In this document: positions 25,818-34,792 of the stretch, piece after piece
Position numbering within the stretch: the first letter of the stretch is position 1
How the letters are laid out: each line of letters begins with the position of its first letter
NCBI GenBank assembly: GCA_011526105.1
Contig: WYAZ01000128.1
Coordinates: 106,243 to 170,242, forward strand
DNA from: Deltaproteobacteria bacterium
Lineage (GTDB): Bacteria > Myxococcota > Kuafuiibacteriia > Kuafuiibacteriales > Kuafuiibacteriaceae
Direction of reading: 5' to 3'
Length of the DNA: 64,000 nt
The notes under the pieces: model-generated
Databases searched by the model: none
What the model was told of the DNA's origin: nothing
What the model saw: only the letters and a program-made list of their open reading frames with translations
Made by a program: the position numbers and the translations under genes

Positions 25818-26555
25818 TCACGCGCGCTGCCGAAGGAGCGAGATTTGGGCGAGCAAGGCCACACACGCGGTCTCTACGCGCAGTGGGCGCGCGCCCATGC
25901 TCACCGGGAGAAAACCTCGCTCGCTCAGGCGATCGATCTCGTACGGCAGAAAGCCGCCCTCCGGCCCGACCGCGAGCATCACGTGCTCCTCGGCGCCGAG
26001 TGTGAGGTCCGCCACGCGAGCTTCGGCCGCAGGATGGGCGACAAACGCGCGGGTCGTCGGGCGCATGAGACTCGGGAGCCGGTCCTCGACGAAGGGCCGA
26101 AAGAGCGGGTGCACCTCCACCGCCGGGCTCTGCGTCGATCTCGCCTGCATGAGACCGAGATGGAGCAACGGTTCGTACAACTCGCGCTCGAGAAGCTTGA
26201 CCTCGAGATAGGCGGGGTCGACGCGCCAACTGCGGAACAGGTGAAGCTGATCGACGCCGAGCGCGGCGACCTCGGGAAGGAGCTTCTTCAGGCTCTTGGG
26301 CCGGGGGATGGCGAGCAACAGATCGGTGGGTACTCGAGCTTCGACTTCCTCTTCCAGCTGGCACTCGATGACGAGGGCGCGCTCCGAGATCTCGACGAGG
26401 ACGGCTTCCCCTTGCCCACCCCCGAGCAGACCCACTCGAAACCGGCCACCCACTCCGAGCCGGAGCACATCCAGGACGTGTTTTGCGCGCGCCCCTTCGA
26501 GCGCAAAACGCGGACCCGCGACGCGGTCGCTCTCGAGGAGGAGGACGAGGTTCAT
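25818..26555 (-). CDS. rsmE: 16S rRNA (uracil1498-N3)-methyltransferase
   Basis: 245 residues from ATG 26555 (MNLVLLLESD). PUA-like N-terminus (HVLDVLRLGVGGRFRVG), then a SPOUT methyltransferase knot with the signature AVGPEGGFLPYEIDRL and RPLRVETACVALLAQISL, which closes around S-adenosylmethionine. It methylates U1498 at the ribosomal decoding site. Length matches E. coli RsmE (243). Divergent from the downstream-coordinate lipoprotein gene at 26622. Confidence 0.93.
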   Translation of the reverse strand: MNLVLLLESDRVAGPRFALEGARAKHVLDVLRLGVGGRFRVGLLGGGQGEAVLVEISERALVIECQLEEEVEARVPTDLLLAIPRPKSLKKLLPEVAALGVDQLHLFRSWRVDPAYLEVKLLERELYEPLLHLGLMQARSTQSPAVEVHPLFRPFVEDRLPSLMRPTTRAFVAHPAAEARVADLTLGAEEHVMLAVGPEGGFLPYEIDRLSERGFLPVSMGARPLRVETACVALLAQISLLRQRA

Positions 26556-26621
26556 GCCGGTCGCCTCGAAGGCGGCGGGGGTAGAGTACGGCGGAGAACG
26601 CGTCCGTGCTAGATCTGAGAC

Positions 26622-28145
26622 GTGGTTCTCCGCCTCGCGCTCGCCACCGCACTCTCCGCCACGGTTCTCGGCTGCAACGCTCGCGAGACGGTGCGAATCG
26701 AGTTCGATCTGGCGCAGCGACCGGAGGCAAAGACCGTGATCCTCGCCTTTGATCCGCTCCCCGCGGACAGCGAGACGTATCAGAGGCTTCTCGCGGTGGA
26801 CCTCGAGGCCGGCGTCGACAGCCTGGAGCTTCCGGTGATCGATCTCGTGCCCGACGATGGCGGCGCCGAGGCCATCGCACTCTTTCTTTCGGACGCGCTC
26901 GACACGATTGGCCTCGAGGCAGGGCCGCTCGAGCAGCCGTCGGATGTAGAGGCTCACTCGACAATCGAAGACCTCGCCTCGAGGAGTTTCGTCGACGCGG
27001 ACCAGGGTCGCGTCGAGCCGGGCTCGAGCGACGTCGTGTGGACTCAGAATTTGGCGGCAACTACGCTCCCGCTTCGCTTTAGCGAGACCCGCCTCGATCC
27101 CACCTGCGCCAAGTTCCTCGCCATCAACAAACAGGTGAACGTCTGCCGCAACCTGGCCTTCATCACTCGCGTGGGTCCGAGTCAGTTCCTCTTCGGCAGC
27201 CGCTGTCAGCGCTTCTTCCTCGCTACGGTGACCGAAGACGACGTAAACGCGGAGGCGATCGACTCTCCTCTGGGCGGGCGCGCCCCCGACGCAGACGCGG
27301 CCGTTTGCGGCGCCGAGGGTCGCACCCCGAATGAGCCGGGCTTTCTGCCCAAGGTGCCGGCCATTCACAGCGCGCACTCAAACGGGGCCGGAAGCATCGC
27401 GTACGGGGGCCTCGGTGTCCTCTACATCCATGAGGCCGGTCGTCCGCCCGTCACCATCGAGCTTCCTGCCGTCGCGGGCGAAGTCGGCGAGGAGGCCGGT
27501 GTCTTCTGGCTGCTGGGTCAGCCCGTCTACAGCCGGGAAGACTTCGAGCTCTTCGCGATGACCGCGAAGGGACGGGTCCTTCGAGTCACCCGCACGGCAA
27601 CGATCGCGAACATCGAGACCCTGCACGACTTCCAGTTCGCGCGGGCCGAGGACGAGCGCTTTGGCGGAATCGCTTCTTCCGGCGACGGGCACCTCGTGGC
27701 GGTGGGACCACGCTCGTCTCAGATTCTGGTCTACCAAGATTCAAACGCGAGGATCATCGAGGGCCCCACCGGAATGGGCTTCGCCTCCGTCGCACACGTG
27801 CCGGGCTCTGGGATCGTGCTCTCGGCGGAGGCCGGGCGGACGTTTAGGTTAGTGCCGGACGAATCCGGTGGCACTCTCGAAGCCTTCCCCGAGCCCACCG
27901 CCTGGAGCTCGAGGATCGAGAGCGTGGCTGCGTTCCGAGGCGGATTCCTCATTGGCGGAACAAATGGCTTCATCGGGGAGTTCCGCGAGGGTCGAGGTTT
28001 CTGCACCACGCAGCAGCTCGCGAGCGCCGCCCCTCGGGGCATGTACGCGCTCGGCGAAGAAGGCGTGGAGGCCGCGGTCTTCTTCGTGGGTGGCAAGGAA
28101 CAGAGCCGGGACCGAAACGCCTATGGCCTCTTGCGCTCGAGGTAG
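26622..28145 (+). CDS. Lipoprotein, beta-propeller-like
   Basis: 507 residues from GTG 26622; signal peptide with lipobox VLGC. From about residue 230 the sequence has repeated strand motifs (GGIASSGDGHLVAVG, GMGFASVAHVPGSGIVLS, VAAFRGGFLIGGTNGF) resembling a propeller of four or more blades. No family recognised; no catalytic residues apparent. The next gene (fpg-like) begins two bases after its stop, so the two are probably cotranscribed. Confidence 0.7.
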   Translation: MVLRLALATALSATVLGCNARETVRIEFDLAQRPEAKTVILAFDPLPADSETYQRLLAVDLEAGVDSLELPVIDLVPDDGGAEAIALFLSDALDTIGLEAGPLEQPSDVEAHSTIEDLASRSFVDADQGRVEPGSSDVVWTQNLAATTLPLRFSETRLDPTCAKFLAINKQVNVCRNLAFITRVGPSQFLFGSRCQRFFLATVTEDDVNAEAIDSPLGGRAPDADAAVCGAEGRTPNEPGFLPKVPAIHSAHSNGAGSIAYGGLGVLYIHEAGRPPVTIELPAVAGEVGEEAGVFWLLGQPVYSREDFELFAMTAKGRVLRVTRTATIANIETLHDFQFARAEDERFGGIASSGDGHLVAVGPRSSQILVYQDSNARIIEGPTGMGFASVAHVPGSGIVLSAEAGRTFRLVPDESGGTLEAFPEPTAWSSRIESVAAFRGGFLIGGTNGFIGEFREGRGFCTTQQLASAAPRGMYALGEEGVEAAVFFVGGKEQSRDRNAYGLLRSR

Positions 28146-28147
28146 TC

Positions 28148-29080
28148 GTGCCGGAGCTCCCTGACATCGAGGCCTATCTGACCGCGCTCCGCCCTCGGGT
28201 CGTCGGTTACCCGCTCGAGGACATACGGCTCGGCAATGCCTTCGTTCTGCGTTCGGTCGAACCACCGTTGCCGCTGCTTTACGGCCGCAAACTCATCGGA
28301 CTCAGCCGCCTCGGCAAGCGCCTGGTCTTTGAGCTCGAGTCGGAGCACTTCTTGGTCGTTCATCTAATGATCGCCGGCCGCTTCCGCTGGCGAGATGACG
28401 CGAAGGCCAAGCTGCCGGCCCGAGTGGGCGTGGCGGCTTTCGACTTCCCGAGCGGAACGCTCATTCTGACCGAGGCAGGGACCAAGCGACGCGCCTCGCT
28501 GTTCGCGGTCTCGAGCCGCGATGCGCTGCTCGAGTTCGACCGCGGTGGAGTCGAACCCCTGGATGCGGATCTCGAGCGCTTCACCTCGGTGCTGCGGAAA
28601 GAACGGCACACCCTGAAGCGTTCTCTGACCGACCCTCGCCTCTTCTCGGGCATTGGCAATGCGTACTCGGACGAGATCTTGTTCGCCGCTCGCCTCTCAC
28701 CGATGGCCCTCTCCACGAGCCTCGACGAGGGCGAGCTGAAGCGTCTGCATCTCGCCACACGGTCTGTGCTCTCGGCGTGGGTGAAGGCGCTGTGCGACGA
28801 AGCCTCGCGAGGATTCCCGGAGAAGGTGAGCGCGTTTCGCCCAGGGATGGCGGTTCACGGTCGCTACCGAGAGCCCTGCCTCGTGTGTGCCTCGGCCATT
28901 CAGCGCGTGGCCTACGCCGACAACGAGATGAACTATTGCGCACGCTGCCAGAACGAAGGACGTCTGCTGAAAGACCGCTCGCTTTCGCGCCTCCTCAAGG
29001 AGGACTGGCCGAAGCGCATCGAGGAGCTGGAGGACACGCGCCCCAACCTAGCGCCGAAGCCACGCGGCAGAACGTCATGA
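28148..29080 (+). CDS. Formamidopyrimidine-DNA glycosylase family (Fpg/Nei) enzyme
   Basis: 310 residues from GTG 28148. The mature N-terminus Pro-Glu-Leu-Pro (PELPDIE) provides the catalytic proline amine and glutamate. Middle H2TH block with IGNAYSDEILFAARL; C-terminal zinc finger CLVCxxxI...YCARCQ (about residues 250-280). It removes oxidised bases such as 8-oxoguanine and nicks the DNA. Length (usually 270-290) is extended by about 25 basic residues after the zinc finger. Fpg rather than Nei is likely but not certain. Confidence 0.9.
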   Translation: MPELPDIEAYLTALRPRVVGYPLEDIRLGNAFVLRSVEPPLPLLYGRKLIGLSRLGKRLVFELESEHFLVVHLMIAGRFRWRDDAKAKLPARVGVAAFDFPSGTLILTEAGTKRRASLFAVSSRDALLEFDRGGVEPLDADLERFTSVLRKERHTLKRSLTDPRLFSGIGNAYSDEILFAARLSPMALSTSLDEGELKRLHLATRSVLSAWVKALCDEASRGFPEKVSAFRPGMAVHGRYREPCLVCASAIQRVAYADNEMNYCARCQNEGRLLKDRSLSRLLKEDWPKRIEELEDTRPNLAPKPRGRTS

Positions 29081-29141
29081 GCTCGGACCTAGGGCTCATC
29101 GGGGGTAGTCACATCGACTCCGCTTGAGTAGAGTCCGGCCG

Positions 29142-29657
29142 GTGAGACCCCGGTCCATGAGTTGGCGTGCATCGGGCCTTCTCGCGCTATGGGTCGCGCT
29201 GCCAAGCGCGGCCGCCGAGACCACGACCGAGACCTTCATCCAAATCTCCACGCCGGTCTCTGGCGCCCGGATCTTCATCGACGGCACCCCTGAGGGCGCG
29301 AAGACCAACGTACCCATCGCCGTGGAACCCGGCACACACGAGATCACGATCGAATCGGACGGGCACGCCACGTACAAGCGGTGGGTCACCGCGGAGGCGG
29401 GTCAGACCACCCTCGTTCACGTCGACCTCTTGCCCATCGCGAGTGAGACGCCCGCGCCCAGGACCGACGTGGTCACTCGAGCCCCACAGCTCTCACCTCC
29501 TCCTGCTTGGTACGAGCAGTGGTGGGTATGGGGTGTCGTGGGGGCCGCGGTCGTGGGCGGTGTTGCGCTCGGGATCGCGGCGGCGTCGAGCGGCGACGAC
29601 TTCGTTCCGGGCGGCGAGCTCGGACGCTCGTCAACCCGCGACTGGACCCGACCTTGA
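29142..29657 (+). CDS. PEGA-domain membrane protein
   Basis: 171 residues from GTG 29142; ATG 29157 and TTG 29124 are alternatives. Signal peptide (LLALWVALPSAAA). A PEGA-like beta domain follows (TPVSGARIFIDGTPEGAKTNVPIAVEPGTHE cut as: GARIFIDGTPEG then VEPGTHEITIESDG), then a Pro-rich linker and a C-terminal membrane helix (about 135-155, VWGVVGAAVVGGVALGIAA). PEGA domains are found on secreted surface-anchored proteins. It overlaps the next lipoprotein start by one base. Confidence 0.75.
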   Translation: MRPRSMSWRASGLLALWVALPSAAAETTTETFIQISTPVSGARIFIDGTPEGAKTNVPIAVEPGTHEITIESDGHATYKRWVTAEAGQTTLVHVDLLPIASETPAPRTDVVTRAPQLSPPPAWYEQWWVWGVVGAAVVGGVALGIAAASSGDDFVPGGELGRSSTRDWTRP

Positions 29658-30892
29658 TGAATCCGCCTCGTGTCACCTACCGGCTGCTCGCCAGCCTCGG
29701 GCTCTTGTCGCTTGCCTCTGGCTGCGCCGAAGACCGCTGCGCGAACGAGCCGCCGAGCTTTCAACTCGATCTCGCCGTCGTCGATTTGGACCTCGCCTCG
29801 CGTGTCGAGGCGCTCGACGTCGAACTGCGATTCCTCGACGGCTCGTACACCCGCCGTTTTGCGGTCGAAGACACGTTGGCGGACGGGGAGACCTCGCTCG
29901 CGGTCGAACTGGACCCCGCCCCCACGGAAGACTTTGGACTCCAAGTCACCGTGCACGCGCTGGCTTCGGGCACCCGGGTTGCGAGTGGCGAACAGCTCTT
30001 TGAGGGACATCCGAACGGCTGCAACCGCTTCGAACTCTCGCTCCGGGCGAGCGCTGAACCGGGTGACGCCGGCACCGCGGATCTCGGAAGGGATGCACCG
30101 GGCACCGACCTCGCGGGGCCCGACGCTCGCCCCACGGACGCCGGTCCCGACGACACAGGTGTGCTCCCGCCGGATGCTCCGTGTGTCACCCGCATCGACG
30201 ACGACGTTCTACTCCTCTACACCTTCGACGAGGTCCCGGCCTTCACCACTACGGTCGCGGACGCGAGGGAGGCTCACCCCGCCTTTGCGCGGCCGGTGGG
30301 GACCATGGTCGATCGCGCCGCGAGTCGACCGGATTGCGGATTGGCGGCGCGCTTCTCGGGTGAGTCCCATCTGGAGGTGCCTCACTCCGACGAGTTCGAT
30401 CTCGCATCCGGATCGCTCGATTTCTGGTTCAGCGCGCCAGCACCGACGGTGCGCTCCATGGAGGGCATCATGAGCCGAGACGCGAGCGGCACCGTGCGGT
30501 CGGGCCACCTTGGCATCTACCGCGACTGCCAGGGCTACATCATCGTGCGCGTGCAACGTGCCGACGGGCCGGACGTCTATCGCTGCTCCGACCGTCCGGT
30601 GGCGCCCGACCAGTGGGTCCATCTCGCCCTCAACTTTGGCCCTCCCGCACTCGAGCTCTACGTGGACGGATCGCTGAGCACGAACACGAGCACCACCGCT
30701 GTGCTGTGGGACTGCAGCACCCCAGTGGCCTGCGGCGCGCCGGCCAGCTATGGGATCGACGGCAACGAGAACCCATTTGTCCTCGGGGCCAGCTCACACA
30801 ACTCCCTAGAAGGCCTCGCGACCCCCACGACGAGGCCACTGAGCGGCCAGATCGACTCCTTCCGCCTGAGCCGAATTCGTCGTAGCTTCTAG
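29657..30892 (+). CDS. Lipoprotein with LamG/concanavalin-like domain
   Basis: 411 residues from ATG 29657. Lipobox in LGLLSLASGC; a beta domain (about 30-130), an Asp/Gly/Pro-rich linker (about 133-175), then a LamG-like jelly-roll (about 180-405: LYTFDEVPAF, LDFWFSAPAPTVRS, WVHLALNFGPPALELYVDG, GQIDSFRLSR), the usual carbohydrate-binding plan. It overlaps the PEGA gene by one base and lies 15 bases before pncB. Confidence 0.78.
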   Translation: MNPPRVTYRLLASLGLLSLASGCAEDRCANEPPSFQLDLAVVDLDLASRVEALDVELRFLDGSYTRRFAVEDTLADGETSLAVELDPAPTEDFGLQVTVHALASGTRVASGEQLFEGHPNGCNRFELSLRASAEPGDAGTADLGRDAPGTDLAGPDARPTDAGPDDTGVLPPDAPCVTRIDDDVLLLYTFDEVPAFTTTVADAREAHPAFARPVGTMVDRAASRPDCGLAARFSGESHLEVPHSDEFDLASGSLDFWFSAPAPTVRSMEGIMSRDASGTVRSGHLGIYRDCQGYIIVRVQRADGPDVYRCSDRPVAPDQWVHLALNFGPPALELYVDGSLSTNTSTTAVLWDCSTPVACGAPASYGIDGNENPFVLGASSHNSLEGLATPTTRPLSGQIDSFRLSRIRRSF

Positions 30893-30906
30893 GCTCCGAA
30901 GGAGCC
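30892..30906 (+). promoter_or_regulatory. Hairpin enclosing the pncB ribosome-binding site
   Basis: GGCTCC-GAA-GGAGCC, six-base perfect stem with a three-base loop, ends one base before the GTG of pncB. The GGAG of the ribosome-binding site is in the right arm, so the stem would occlude it. Confidence 0.5.
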
Positions 30907-30907
30907 C

Positions 30908-32380
30908 GTGCGACCCCTCTCTGATCTATATCGGTCCTCGCTCGCCTTGTTGACCGACCTCTATCAGCTCTCGATGGCCTACGGCTATTGGAAGACGGGG
31001 CGAGCGCATGACCACACCGTCTTCCAGCTGAGCTTCCGTCGCCAACCCTTTGGCGGGGGATACAGCGTACTCGCTGGGCTCTCGACGGTGCTCGACTTCG
31101 TGGAGAACTACCGCTTTCAACCGGACGATCTCGCTTACCTCGAGGGTCTTCTCGGAAACGACGACCGCGCACTGTTCGATCCGCGCTTCCTCGAATCTCT
31201 CGGCGCCCTGAAGTTCTCTGTAGACATCGATGCCATCCCCGAAGGCACGACGGTCTTTCCGCACGAGCCTTTGTTGCGGGTGGAAGGTCCGGTCCTCGAG
31301 TGTCAGCTCCTCGAGACTGCGCTCCTGAACTTCGTGAACTTCCAGACCCTCATCGCCACGAAGGCCGCGCGCATCGTCGAGGCGTCGGCCGGAGATCCGG
31401 TCTACGAGTTCGGCCTCCGCCGCGCGCAAGGCGTGGACGGGGGCCTCTCGGCCTCGCGCGCCGCCTTCATCGGTGGTTGCGCCGGCACATCCAACGTCCT
31501 GGCGGGCAAGCTGTTTGGCATTCCGGTAAAGGGCACCCACGCGCACAGCTGGGTGATGCTCTTTGACACTGAGCCGGAGGCCTTCCGGCGCTATGCCGAG
31601 GCTCTGCCCAACAACTGCGTGTTCCTGGTCGACACCTACGATACGCTCGAGGGGGTCCGCCACGCCATCGAGGTCGGCGCCTGGCTGAGGACGCAGGGCC
31701 ATGAGCTCGTGGGGATCCGACTCGACTCCGGGGACCTCGCCTACCTGTCGATCGAAGCGCGCAAGCTGCTCGACGAGGCCGGGTTCGAGAACGCGGTGAT
31801 CGTGGCGAGTAATGATCTCGACGAGCGTTTGATCGCGAGCCTCAAGACCCAGAACGCGCCCATCCACGTCTTCGGGGTCGGGACCAAGCTCGTCACCGCC
31901 TACGATCAGCCCGCGCTCGGCGGAGTCTACAAGCTGGCCGCGGTGCGGGCCGCGGACGGAACCTACGAGCCCCGAGTGAAGCTCTCCGAGCAGAGCATCA
32001 AGGTCTCCACCCCGGGCCGACTCCAAGTTCGCCGCTACGAGACCGAGGACGGCTTCTTGGCCGATGCCATCTACGACATCGACAGGGCGCTGCCCGAGCG
32101 GCCGATCATCGTCGACCCCGTCGAACCTCTGCGGACGAGGCGAACGACGGAGGCCACGAAGAGCCACGACCTCCTGATCCCGGTGGTGAGGAGCGGCGCA
32201 CGCGTCTACCAAGACCCACCCCTCGCAGCGATGCGATCCCGTACCCAAACCCAGCTCGCCTCGCTGCATCCGTCCGTCCGGCGGCTCGACCACCCGCACC
32301 TGTTCCCCGCGGGCCTCGAAGAGTCGCTCCACCACCGGCGGGCCGAGCTGGTCCTGCGCGCTCGAGGCTCGGCTTCGTGA
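30908..32380 (+). CDS. pncB: Nicotinate phosphoribosyltransferase
   Basis: 490 residues from GTG 30908, the long form of the enzyme. The family blocks LLTDLYQLSMAYGYWK, EFGLRRAQG, and PVKGTHAHSWVM (containing the histidine phosphorylated in E. coli PncB) are present; the C-terminal part has the HESVKV-like substrate region (KLSEQSIKVS). It converts nicotinate and PRPP to nicotinate mononucleotide, using ATP, in the Preiss-Handler salvage of NAD. The next genes, a PRPP synthetase (overlapping by four bases) and nicotinamidase (also four-base overlap), supply its two substrates. Confidence 0.93.
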   Translation: MRPLSDLYRSSLALLTDLYQLSMAYGYWKTGRAHDHTVFQLSFRRQPFGGGYSVLAGLSTVLDFVENYRFQPDDLAYLEGLLGNDDRALFDPRFLESLGALKFSVDIDAIPEGTTVFPHEPLLRVEGPVLECQLLETALLNFVNFQTLIATKAARIVEASAGDPVYEFGLRRAQGVDGGLSASRAAFIGGCAGTSNVLAGKLFGIPVKGTHAHSWVMLFDTEPEAFRRYAEALPNNCVFLVDTYDTLEGVRHAIEVGAWLRTQGHELVGIRLDSGDLAYLSIEARKLLDEAGFENAVIVASNDLDERLIASLKTQNAPIHVFGVGTKLVTAYDQPALGGVYKLAAVRAADGTYEPRVKLSEQSIKVSTPGRLQVRRYETEDGFLADAIYDIDRALPERPIIVDPVEPLRTRRTTEATKSHDLLIPVVRSGARVYQDPPLAAMRSRTQTQLASLHPSVRRLDHPHLFPAGLEESLHHRRAELVLRARGSAS

Positions 32381-33318
32381 AGCTCGACAGTCCCATCGTC
32401 TTTGCGTCCGCGAGCTATGAGGCGCTCAAGGCGCGGCTCTGCCTCGCGAGCCCCAACCTTCAGAGCGGCGAGATCGAACGGCGCGCCTTTCCAGACTCGG
32501 AGCGCTACCTGCGGGTGGTGACCCAGGTCGAGGATCACGACGTCGTGCTCCTCGGCGGGACCTTCGACGACTCCGAGACCCTCGAGATCTTCGATCTAGG
32601 GTGCGGCATCGTGCGCTCTGGTGCCAAGAGCCTCACCCTCGTCATCCCGTACTTTGGCTATTCCACGATGGAGCGTGCGGTCAAAAACGGCGAAGTGGTG
32701 ACCGCCAAGAACCGCGCGCTGTTGCTGTCGGCCATCCCCAACGCGGACACCAACAACCGTGTGTTCCTGCTCGATCTGCACTCCGAAGGCATCCCGTACT
32801 ACTTCGAGGCGCGGCTTCGGACGACACACGTGTACGCAAAGCCGGTCATTCACAACATCGTCCGACGCATCGGGGACTCGGACTTCGTTCTGGGGGCCAC
32901 CGACGCGGGCCGCGCGAAGTGGGTCGAGTCCCTCGCCAACGATCTCGGTGCTCCGGCGGCCTTCATCATCAAGCGCAGGCTCGACGACCGCACGACCGAG
33001 GTCGCGGCCGTGAGCGCCAGCGTTCAAGGCCGGCACGTGATTCTCTACGACGACATGATTCGCAGCGGCGGCACCCTCATCGGCGCGGCACGCGCTTATC
33101 TCGACGCGGGAGCGACCCGAATCTCGGCAGTCGCAACGCACGGCGTGTTTCCAGACGACGCCCTCGATCGCATCGAGCGTTCGGGCCTTATCGAGCGCGT
33201 GGTGACCACCGATAGTCATCCCCGGGCCCAAAGCCTCGCGAGCTCCTTCCTCGAGGTGGAGTCCATCGCGGGGCTCTTGGCAGCCCGGCTCGCGAGTCAG
33301 CCTGGGGGCCAGCCATGA
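32377..33318 (+). CDS. prs: Divergent ribose-phosphate pyrophosphokinase (PRPP synthetase)
   Basis: 313 residues from GTG 32377. The PRPP-binding loop is VILYDDMIRSGGTL, and the fold is that of PRPP synthetase (VIPYFGYSTMERAVKNGE replaces the usual YARQDR flexible region). The usual DLHxxQIQGFF segment is DLHSEGIPYYFEA here, so the protein is a divergent member, probably one dedicated to this operon. It makes PRPP from ribose 5-phosphate and ATP, the substrate of PncB. Overlaps pncB and pncA by four bases each. Confidence 0.82.
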   Translation: MKLDSPIVFASASYEALKARLCLASPNLQSGEIERRAFPDSERYLRVVTQVEDHDVVLLGGTFDDSETLEIFDLGCGIVRSGAKSLTLVIPYFGYSTMERAVKNGEVVTAKNRALLLSAIPNADTNNRVFLLDLHSEGIPYYFEARLRTTHVYAKPVIHNIVRRIGDSDFVLGATDAGRAKWVESLANDLGAPAAFIIKRRLDDRTTEVAAVSASVQGRHVILYDDMIRSGGTLIGAARAYLDAGATRISAVATHGVFPDDALDRIERSGLIERVVTTDSHPRAQSLASSFLEVESIAGLLAARLASQPGGQP

Positions 33319-33914
33319 AGCGCGCTTTGGTCCTCGTGGATCTCCAGAACGACTTCATGCCCTCCGGTCGACTTCCAGTGCCGAAGGGGGACGAGGTCCT
33401 TCCGATCGCGCAGGAGCTCATGCGCGGTTTCGAGCTCGTGGTGGCCACTCAGGACTGGCACCCGCCCGACCACCTCAGCTTTGCGGCGCAGCACCCCGGG
33501 AAGCAGCCAGGCGAGACGATAGAGCTCGAGGGCCTGGCGCAGGTCTTGTGGCCCGAGCACTGCGTGCAGGGCAGCCCGGGCGCGGAGCTGGCCGGCGGAC
33601 TCGACTTTGGTCCCGTGAAGGCGATCTTCCGCAAGGGCACGGACCGGAACGTCGACAGCTACAGCGCGTTCTTCGGCAACGGTCGTCGCCAAACCACCGG
33701 GCTTCAGTTCTTCTTGTCGGGCCTTGGTGCCACCGAAGTGTATGTGCTCGGCCTCGCGCTGGACTACTGCGTCAAGGCCACCGCCTTGGACGCACGGGCG
33801 CTCGGCTTCGAGACCCGGGTCTTTCGGGCGGCTTGCCGGGCGGTGAATGCCTGTGCCGGAGATGACGAGCGCGCGCTCGAGGAGATGAGCGCGGCGGGGA
33901 TCGAGATCCGCTGA
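33315..33914 (+). CDS. pncA: Nicotinamidase
   Basis: 199 residues. Catalytic triad Asp 9 (LVLVDLQNDF), Lys 107 (FRKGTD) and Cys 152 (LALDYCVKATALDA); metal ligands Asp 47, His 49 and His 53 in TQDWHPPDHLSF. It hydrolyses nicotinamide to nicotinate, feeding PncB. Four-base overlap with prs. The gene converges with a methyltransferase gene, separated by about 20 bases. Confidence 0.93.
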   Translation: MKRALVLVDLQNDFMPSGRLPVPKGDEVLPIAQELMRGFELVVATQDWHPPDHLSFAAQHPGKQPGETIELEGLAQVLWPEHCVQGSPGAELAGGLDFGPVKAIFRKGTDRNVDSYSAFFGNGRRQTTGLQFFLSGLGATEVYVLGLALDYCVKATALDARALGFETRVFRAACRAVNACAGDDERALEEMSAAGIEIR

Positions 33915-33934
33915 GAGCGGCCCCTGACCCTGGC

Positions 33935-34684
33935 TCAGGCGGGCTTCCGACCCTCGAAGCCCATGGCCTCGAAGCGATTCATGTCTTCATCTCCGATGTA
34001 GGCCCCGTGACTGGCGAGATCATTAAAGACCGGGATATCGCTCTTCATGACGTCGACGGAACGCACTCCGACGAAGCCGCTCTCTTTCATGGCCTCCTCG
34101 AAGGTGGGGGCGTCGTAGATGAACTGATGCCCAGAGAACCGGACGCACTCGTTGATGACGAAGACGTCCCGGTATCGATGAAGGTCGGGCATGAAGCGAT
34201 CCGTGATGAAGCGGATGTATCGCTCCTGGATCTCGTCCTTGTTCGGACCGTAGAGCTTGATGAGCGCGGCGAGGTCGGGGGTCACGATGCGCACGTGGCC
34301 ACCAGGCTTCAGCACGCGGGCGATCTCTCGCAACATGTGGCGACCGTCGTCGAAGTTCACGTGTTCGATCACGTGTTCGGAGAAGACGTAGTCGAAGGTC
34401 TGATCATCAAACGGGAACCGACGACGTACATCCAAGAAGGCCGTGTCGCGTGAGTGAGGGAGCACGTCCGTGTTGAGCCAGCCCTCGAGATGATTGGCAC
34501 CAGCCCCGATCTGAAGCTTCCGAACCGCGTTCTGCTGTAGGTACCTTCGGATCGTCAGCTCACGCAGCGCATAGTGTTTGGTGTCCCGGACAATGTCTCG
34601 GGCGCGCCGGTCGAGATCCAGGTCCACGGACTTTCGGATGTCCGAGGCCCACTGGCTGAGTGTGGAACGCGCTCGCTGGAACAC
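33935..34684 (-). CDS. SAM-dependent methyltransferase (COG4627-like)
   Basis: 249 residues. Class-I methyltransferase with KLQIGAGANHLEGWLNTDVLP (SAM-binding loop with the following acidic strand) and SEHVIEHV then ARVLKPGGHVRIVTPD. The closest style is the family found in polysaccharide and glycolipid clusters; substrate unknown. It stands alone on the minus strand between two plus-strand operons and shares an upstream region with the PP2C gene. Confidence 0.8.
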   Translation of the reverse strand: MFQRARSTLSQWASDIRKSVDLDLDRRARDIVRDTKHYALRELTIRRYLQQNAVRKLQIGAGANHLEGWLNTDVLPHSRDTAFLDVRRRFPFDDQTFDYVFSEHVIEHVNFDDGRHMLREIARVLKPGGHVRIVTPDLAALIKLYGPNKDEIQERYIRFITDRFMPDLHRYRDVFVINECVRFSGHQFIYDAPTFEEAMKESGFVGVRSVDVMKSDIPVFNDLASHGAYIGDEDMNRFEAMGFEGRKPA

Positions 34685-34792
34685 GCTCCTAGCTAGATCC
34701 GCCTCTCGGCTCGGTCAAGGCTCCCCACACCAAGGCCCCGCGGTCATTCACCTTATCGGGTCGTTCGGGGCCCCCTTGACGATTCAGCCTCT

